Of a stretch of DNA of 24,653 nt, positions 20,746 through 24,653 are shown in pieces. Each line of letters starts with the position of its first letter. Position 1 is the stretch's first letter. A program made the translations under genes and the position numbers. The stretch spans positions 1 through 24,653 of the forward strand of contig CAMORF010000003.1 in NCBI GenBank assembly GCA_946623485.1, in the 5' to 3' direction. The notes below the pieces were generated by a model, which saw nothing but the letters and a program-made list of their open reading frames with translations, was not told where the DNA came from and searched no databases. This DNA is from an uncultured Clostridia bacterium. Its GTDB lineage: Bacteria; Bacillota; Clostridia; Lachnospirales; Lachnospiraceae.

Positions 20746-22965
20746 ATGAGATACGCGGATGTGGCAGTTGATATTACGGCGAAGGCTTTGGACCGGCCGT
20801 TCCAGTACAGGATTCCGGAGGAGCTGGAGGCGGAGGTTGAAGAAGGGGCGATCGTCGAGGCTCCTTTTGGAAATGGAAACCGGACGATTACGGGCTACGT
20901 CCTGTCGGTTTCCGGGCAGCCGAAGCTTGCCCCGGAGAAGATCAAGCCGATCCGTGCCGTTGTTACCCGGCTGTCTGACGAGGAGATGCGGCTGACTGCC
21001 CTTGCCGTTTGGATCAGGGACCGGTATGGTTCTTCCCTTGCCGCTGCCTTGCGTGTTGTCCTTCCTGCCAGGAAAAAGGCTGCGGCGAAGCTGAAGCGTG
21101 TGGTCTGCCTGGCGGTGACAAAAGAAGATGCCGTGTCTGCGATGGGGGAAATGCAGAAGCGCCGGCAGACGGCGCGCCTGCGCCTGATGGAGGCGTTGGT
21201 CCAGGAAGAGAAGCTTCCCATGGAGGTCTGTACCGGAAAGCTGCATGTAACGCCGGCCGTCATCCGCGCACTTGCTGCAAAAGGGCTTGTGCGGATTGAG
21301 CGCACCCGGGTATATCGCAATCCTGTGCTGCCGGAAGCATTTTCCCATGCAGCGGTAACCTTGAATGGGGAACAGGAGCAGGCGGTTTCCCGTATTCTGG
21401 CAGGGATGCAGGAGCGGCCGGACAGCCGGTTCCTGATCCAGGGCGTGACAGGAAGCGGTAAGACGGAGGTCTACATTGAACTGATCGCGCATGTGGTTGC
21501 TGCCGGAAAGCAGGCGATTGTCCTGATCCCGGAGATCGCACTGACGTATCAGACACTGATGCGCTTTTATCACCGGTTCAGCGGGCGTGTTTCCGTGATT
21601 CATTCCCGGATGAGCGCCGGAGAGAAGCAGGATCAGTTTGACCGGGCTGCCCAGGGAGACCTGGATGTCATGATCGGGCCGAGGTCTGCCCTGTTTACGC
21701 CTTTTCCGAACCTGGGAATGATTGTCATCGATGAGGAGCATGAGGAGAGCTACCGCAGTGAACAGTCTCCCCGCTACCATGCGCGGGAGGTTGCATTTCG
21801 CAGGGGGACGCTTGAGGGGGCTTGCGTTGTGTTGGGCTCCGCGACGCCGTCGATGGAGGCTTCTTATGCGGCAAGGAATCACGAGATCGGCCTGGTCCGG
21901 CTGGAAAACAGGGCCGGAAGCGGGAGCCTTCCGAAAACGCGGATCGTTGATCTGCGGGGAGAAATCTCGTCCCCGGGGGGCATGATCCTGAGTAAAAGCC
22001 TGCTGGAAGCCATGGGTGCTGCCCTGAAGCATAAGGAGCAGGTCATGCTGTTCCTGAACCGGAGAGGATATTCCGGCTCGGTGGTCTGCGCTTCCTGCGG
22101 CCATGCGCTGCGCTGCCCGCATTGTGATGTGTCTTTGACGCTTCACACCGGCGGGAAGCTGGTCTGCCATTATTGTGGATATACGCAGCAGATGCCGGAT
22201 GCATGTCCTGAGTGCGGAAGCCGTTATCTGCGCACGTTCCGGTACGGGACGCAGCAGGTGGAGGCGATGGTGGGGCAGATCTTTCCTGAGGCGCGGGTGC
22301 TTCGGCTGGACAAGGATACTGCGGCGGGAAAAGACGGAGAACTGAATGTGCTGTCTGCGTTTGCCAGTCATGAGGCGGATATCCTGATCGGCACGCAGAT
22401 GATCGTGAAAGGCCATGATTTTCCTGACGTTACGCTGATGGGGATCCTGATGGCGGATCTGTCCCTGAACATCCCGGACTATACGGCGAGCGAGCGCACC
22501 TTTCAGCTGCTTACGCAGGCGGCGGGGCGTGCCGGGCGGGCCGGAAAGGAGGGCCTGGTTCTGATCCAGACCTGCATGCCGGAGCATTACGCGGTCCGGT
22601 GCGCGGCGGCCCAGGATTATGACGCGTTCTATGAGCGGGAGATGGAGTTCCGCCAGGGAGCGGGATACCCGCCGGCAGGCGCCCTGCTTGCGATCCACAT
22701 GAGCTGCCCGGATCAGGAACACCTGAAGCTTGGTGCGGGATATGTGAGAAAATTTCTGGAGAAGGTGCAGGGATCAGAGCCGGCAGTGATCCTCGGGCCG
22801 GTGGATGAGGCGGTTGCCCGGATCGCGGACGTGTGGCGGATGGTGATCTACATGAAGGCAGGAACGGGCGCGGCGCTTCGGCGGGCGCGGGGCTGGCTGG
22901 AGAAATATATCGCGATCAACGAAGGCTTCGCGAACATAGAGATTACTTATGAGACAACCATATGA
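20746..22965 (+). CDS. priA: Primosomal protein N' (replication restart helicase PriA)
   Basis: A 739-residue 3'-5' DNA helicase that recognises stalled forks and reloads the replisome. The N-terminal DNA-binding domain starts YADVAVDITAKALDRPFQY. Walker A is GVTGSGKTE (233-241), Walker B DEEH (329-332), and GSATPS follows. The zinc module between the helicase lobes has eight cysteines (448, 451, 457, 460, 475, 478, 488, 491), all present. The second lobe shows DILIGTQMIVKGHDFP and the QAAGRAGR motif. Length matches the family. The ATG is 22 bp after murE with only a weak GAGG upstream, so expression likely depends on read-through from the murE promoter. The 140-bp gap to def has no clear promoter or terminator. 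Confidence 0.96.
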   Translation: MRYADVAVDITAKALDRPFQYRIPEELEAEVEEGAIVEAPFGNGNRTITGYVLSVSGQPKLAPEKIKPIRAVVTRLSDEEMRLTALAVWIRDRYGSSLAAALRVVLPARKKAAAKLKRVVCLAVTKEDAVSAMGEMQKRRQTARLRLMEALVQEEKLPMEVCTGKLHVTPAVIRALAAKGLVRIERTRVYRNPVLPEAFSHAAVTLNGEQEQAVSRILAGMQERPDSRFLIQGVTGSGKTEVYIELIAHVVAAGKQAIVLIPEIALTYQTLMRFYHRFSGRVSVIHSRMSAGEKQDQFDRAAQGDLDVMIGPRSALFTPFPNLGMIVIDEEHEESYRSEQSPRYHAREVAFRRGTLEGACVVLGSATPSMEASYAARNHEIGLVRLENRAGSGSLPKTRIVDLRGEISSPGGMILSKSLLEAMGAALKHKEQVMLFLNRRGYSGSVVCASCGHALRCPHCDVSLTLHTGGKLVCHYCGYTQQMPDACPECGSRYLRTFRYGTQQVEAMVGQIFPEARVLRLDKDTAAGKDGELNVLSAFASHEADILIGTQMIVKGHDFPDVTLMGILMADLSLNIPDYTASERTFQLLTQAAGRAGRAGKEGLVLIQTCMPEHYAVRCAAAQDYDAFYEREMEFRQGAGYPPAGALLAIHMSCPDQEHLKLGAGYVRKFLEKVQGSEPAVILGPVDEAVARIADVWRMVIYMKAGTGAALRRARGWLEKYIAINEGFANIEITYETTI

Positions 22966-23105
22966 GATGCTCATTGATCAGCCAGCCATATGAAATAATG
23001 GAATCATCATTAGGCTGCGAATTGTAAAACAGTCATTGCGTAACCATATGCGAAATTCAGAATGCATAAGACATAAGACAGAAAACAGAATCCGGAGGCA
23101 GTGAG

Positions 23106-23612
23106 ATGGCGTTAAGACATATAAGGGAGATCGGGGATGAGATCCTGACGAAAAAATGCAGAGAGGTGAAGGCGATGACGCCTCATCTGAAGGAACTCAT
23201 TTCCGACATGCTTGAGACCATGTATGACGCGGAGGGGGTTGGCCTCGCCGCGCCGCAGGTGGGCGTTTTGAGGCAGATTGTTGTCATTGATATCGGGGAA
23301 GGGCCGATCGTGCTGGTCAACCCGAGGATCATCGAGCAGGACGGGGAGCAGGAGGGAAATGAAGGATGCCTTTCTGTTCCGGGCAAGGCTGGCGTTGTCG
23401 TCAGGCCAAACCATGTGGTCGCGGAAGGGCTGAATGAAAACATGGAGCCGGTACGGATCGAGGGCGAGGAATTGCTGGCACGGGCAATCTGCCATGAGCT
23501 GGACCATCTGCAGGGCGTGATGTACACCTCGAAGGTCAAGGGCGAGCTGTTTGATACCGCCTCGGAAGAAGATTCCGAAGAAGATTCGGAAGCGTATGAG
23601 GAGGAACAGTGA
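23106..23612 (+). CDS. def: Peptide deformylase
   Basis: A 168-residue metalloenzyme that removes the N-formyl group from new proteins. All three motifs are intact: GVGLAAPQ (44-51), EGCLS (86-90, metal-binding Cys) and HELDH (130-134, two metal-binding His and the catalytic Glu). The C terminus has an extra very acidic tail (SEEDSEEDSEAYEEEQ) beyond the usual end. GGAGG at 23094-23098 supports the start. The TGA stop shares a base with the fmt start, so the deformylase and formylase genes are coupled, a common arrangement. Confidence 0.96.
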   Translation: MALRHIREIGDEILTKKCREVKAMTPHLKELISDMLETMYDAEGVGLAAPQVGVLRQIVVIDIGEGPIVLVNPRIIEQDGEQEGNEGCLSVPGKAGVVVRPNHVVAEGLNENMEPVRIEGEELLARAICHELDHLQGVMYTSKVKGELFDTASEEDSEEDSEAYEEEQ

Positions 23613-24604
23613 TGGCTTCCGTTGTTTTTATGGGAACTCCGGACTTTGCGGCGGGGATTCTCAGGGCTGTGATGGACGCGGGGCATGAGGTGATTGCGGT
23701 ATTTACGCAGCCGGACCGGCCGAAGGGCCGCAAGGGCCTCGTGCAGATGCCGCCGGTCAAAGCCCTTGCGCTGGAGACGGGAATCCCGGTGTTCCAGCCG
23801 GAGAAGATCCGTATGCCGGAAAATGTGGCTCTTTTGCGGGAGATGAAGCCGGACTTTATTGTAGCTGCGGCATTTGGCCAGATCATCCCGCAGGCGATCC
23901 TGGATATCCCACCCTATGGATGCCTGAATGTGCATGCGTCCCTTCTCCCGAAGTGGCGCGGCGCGGCTCCCATCCAGTGGTCGATCCTGTCCGGTGACAG
24001 CATGACGGGTGTGACAATCATGCGGATGAATGCCGGGCTGGATACCGGAGATATGATCCTGAAAAAAGAGGTTGCAATCCGGGAGGAAGAAACTGGCGAC
24101 AGTCTGTTTGCGCGTCTGATGGAAACCGGGAAGGCGCTTCTTCCGGAGGCGATGGAGCAGGTCCTGGCGGGGACTGCGGTCTATACGCAGCAGCCGCCCA
24201 AGAGTCCGACGCCTTACGCGAAGATGCTCACCAGGCAGTCCGGCTGCATCGACTGGTCGATGGACGCCGGGCAGATTGCGCGTATGGTGCGGGCATATGA
24301 TTCATGGCCCGGAACCTATACCTTCCTGAACCGGAAGATGCTCAAGATAAAAAAAGTCTGTGTGCTGTCTGCGGAGGAGGAAAAGGAGCTGTTTTCCCGT
24401 CAATCCGGCTCCGGAAGCGGGGCAATGCCGCAGCCGGGCGAGGTGGTGGCAGCATGGAAAGATCTGCTGGCTGTTCAGACCGGCGCGGGAATGCTCAGGC
24501 TTTTGGAGGTCCAGCTGGAAGGGAAGAAACAGATGGATGCAGGCGCATTTCTCAGGGGATGCCGCCTGGAGGCCGGAGAGGTGCTCCTTTCTGAAAGGCA
24601 GTAA
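23612..24604 (+). CDS. fmt: Methionyl-tRNA formyltransferase
   Basis: A 330-residue enzyme that formylates Met-tRNA(fMet) with 10-formyl-tetrahydrofolate for initiation. The start MASVVFMGTPDFAAGIL is typical. The catalytic triad is seen as N106 and H108 in LNVHASLLPKWRGAAP and D144 in AGLDTGD. The C-terminal tRNA-binding domain begins near residue 205 (TPYAKMLTRQSGCIDW) and includes WPGTYTFLN. ATG 23612 is preferred because GAGGAGG (23598-23604) is 7 bp away; a GTG at 23609 would be too close. It overlaps the def stop by one base. The TAA stop lies in the dispersed element's terminal sequence. Confidence 0.96.
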   Translation: MASVVFMGTPDFAAGILRAVMDAGHEVIAVFTQPDRPKGRKGLVQMPPVKALALETGIPVFQPEKIRMPENVALLREMKPDFIVAAAFGQIIPQAILDIPPYGCLNVHASLLPKWRGAAPIQWSILSGDSMTGVTIMRMNAGLDTGDMILKKEVAIREEETGDSLFARLMETGKALLPEAMEQVLAGTAVYTQQPPKSPTPYAKMLTRQSGCIDWSMDAGQIARMVRAYDSWPGTYTFLNRKMLKIKKVCVLSAEEEKELFSRQSGSGSGAMPQPGEVVAAWKDLLAVQTGAGMLRLLEVQLEGKKQMDAGAFLRGCRLEAGEVLLSERQ

Positions 24605-24653
24605 GGATCTGTTACAAAATAACTTGTACATCTTGCTTGTCTTTTCATCCGAT
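24602..24653 (+). repeat. Dispersed MITE/REP-like element, copy C (cut by window end)
   Basis: These 52 bp are identical to the inverted 11246-11297 of copy B, from TAAGGATCTGTTACAAAA through TTTTCATCCGAT. The element begins in the fmt stop codon TAA and continues past the window. Confidence 0.9.

Noticed and set aside
20554..22722. 722-codon open frame on the minus strand
   Set aside because: It is antisense to priA, which has all expected motifs; the minus-strand product is Arg/His/Pro-rich with no recognisable domain, as expected in a GC-rich shadow frame.

Overview
The window looks like a chromosomal segment of a GC-rich Lachnospiraceae-type Clostridia (Firmicutes). Pointers are a transketolase split into two genes, a type-2 GalT, an archaeal/eukaryal-style short ProRS, a MurE with the meso-diaminopimelate DNPR motif, strong AGGAGG-type ribosome binding sites, sigma-A-like promoters and a GEMM-I c-di-GMP riboswitch. 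The taxon is inferred from gene content only. No rRNA, tRNA, CRISPR array, transposase or phage gene was found.

Layout: 305-2073 split transketolase; 2202-3530 MocR-fold aspartate aminotransferase; 3792-5237 RlmI/YwbD-like rRNA methyltransferase carrying an in-frame minisatellite; 5396-6351 a stand-alone DAK/FakA-like domain protein and a secreted protein; 6854-8261 a thioredoxin reductase-like flavoprotein lacking the NADPH motifs, plus thioredoxin; 8426-9787 a GPH-family sugar symporter; 10008-11171 a GT2-GtrA glycosyltransferase, convergent with a DUF402 gene (11295-11810, minus); 11909-13444 galT; 13703-15145 proS; 15497-17040 a PII-like protein translationally coupled to a CPA2 cation/proton antiporter; 17147-18320 a c-di-GMP riboswitch controlling a secreted Big2-CAP protein; 18601-18918 (minus) an ArsR/SmtB repressor with a Zn-type alpha-5 site; 19260-24604 murE-priA and def-fmt, covering wall synthesis, replication restart and formyl-methionine addition and removal.

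The coding genes are mostly housekeeping. The unusual content is between them. First, a dispersed MITE/REP-like element with 27-bp imperfect terminal inverted repeats occurs as one complete copy (11173-11300), one large partial copy (3531-3670), one copy cut by the window end (24602-24653) and three short remnants. In several places its end supplies the TAA stop codon of the adjacent gene. Second, there are six unrelated short tandem repeats (42 bp x3 in frame, 33 bp x2, 52/53 bp x2, 24 bp x5, 32 bp x4, 22 bp x4) and a five-hairpin array, nearly one per intergenic gap. The 52/53-bp pair sits in a 5' leader and keeps a hairpin through a compensatory base-pair change, so it is a candidate structured RNA.

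The best functional leads are the probably ferredoxin-dependent thioredoxin reductase with its thioredoxin, the PII-like/antiporter pair, and the c-di-GMP-controlled CAP protein whose leader has a second structured terminator domain. Promoters, RNA folds and repeats were read by eye; no search or folding program was run.
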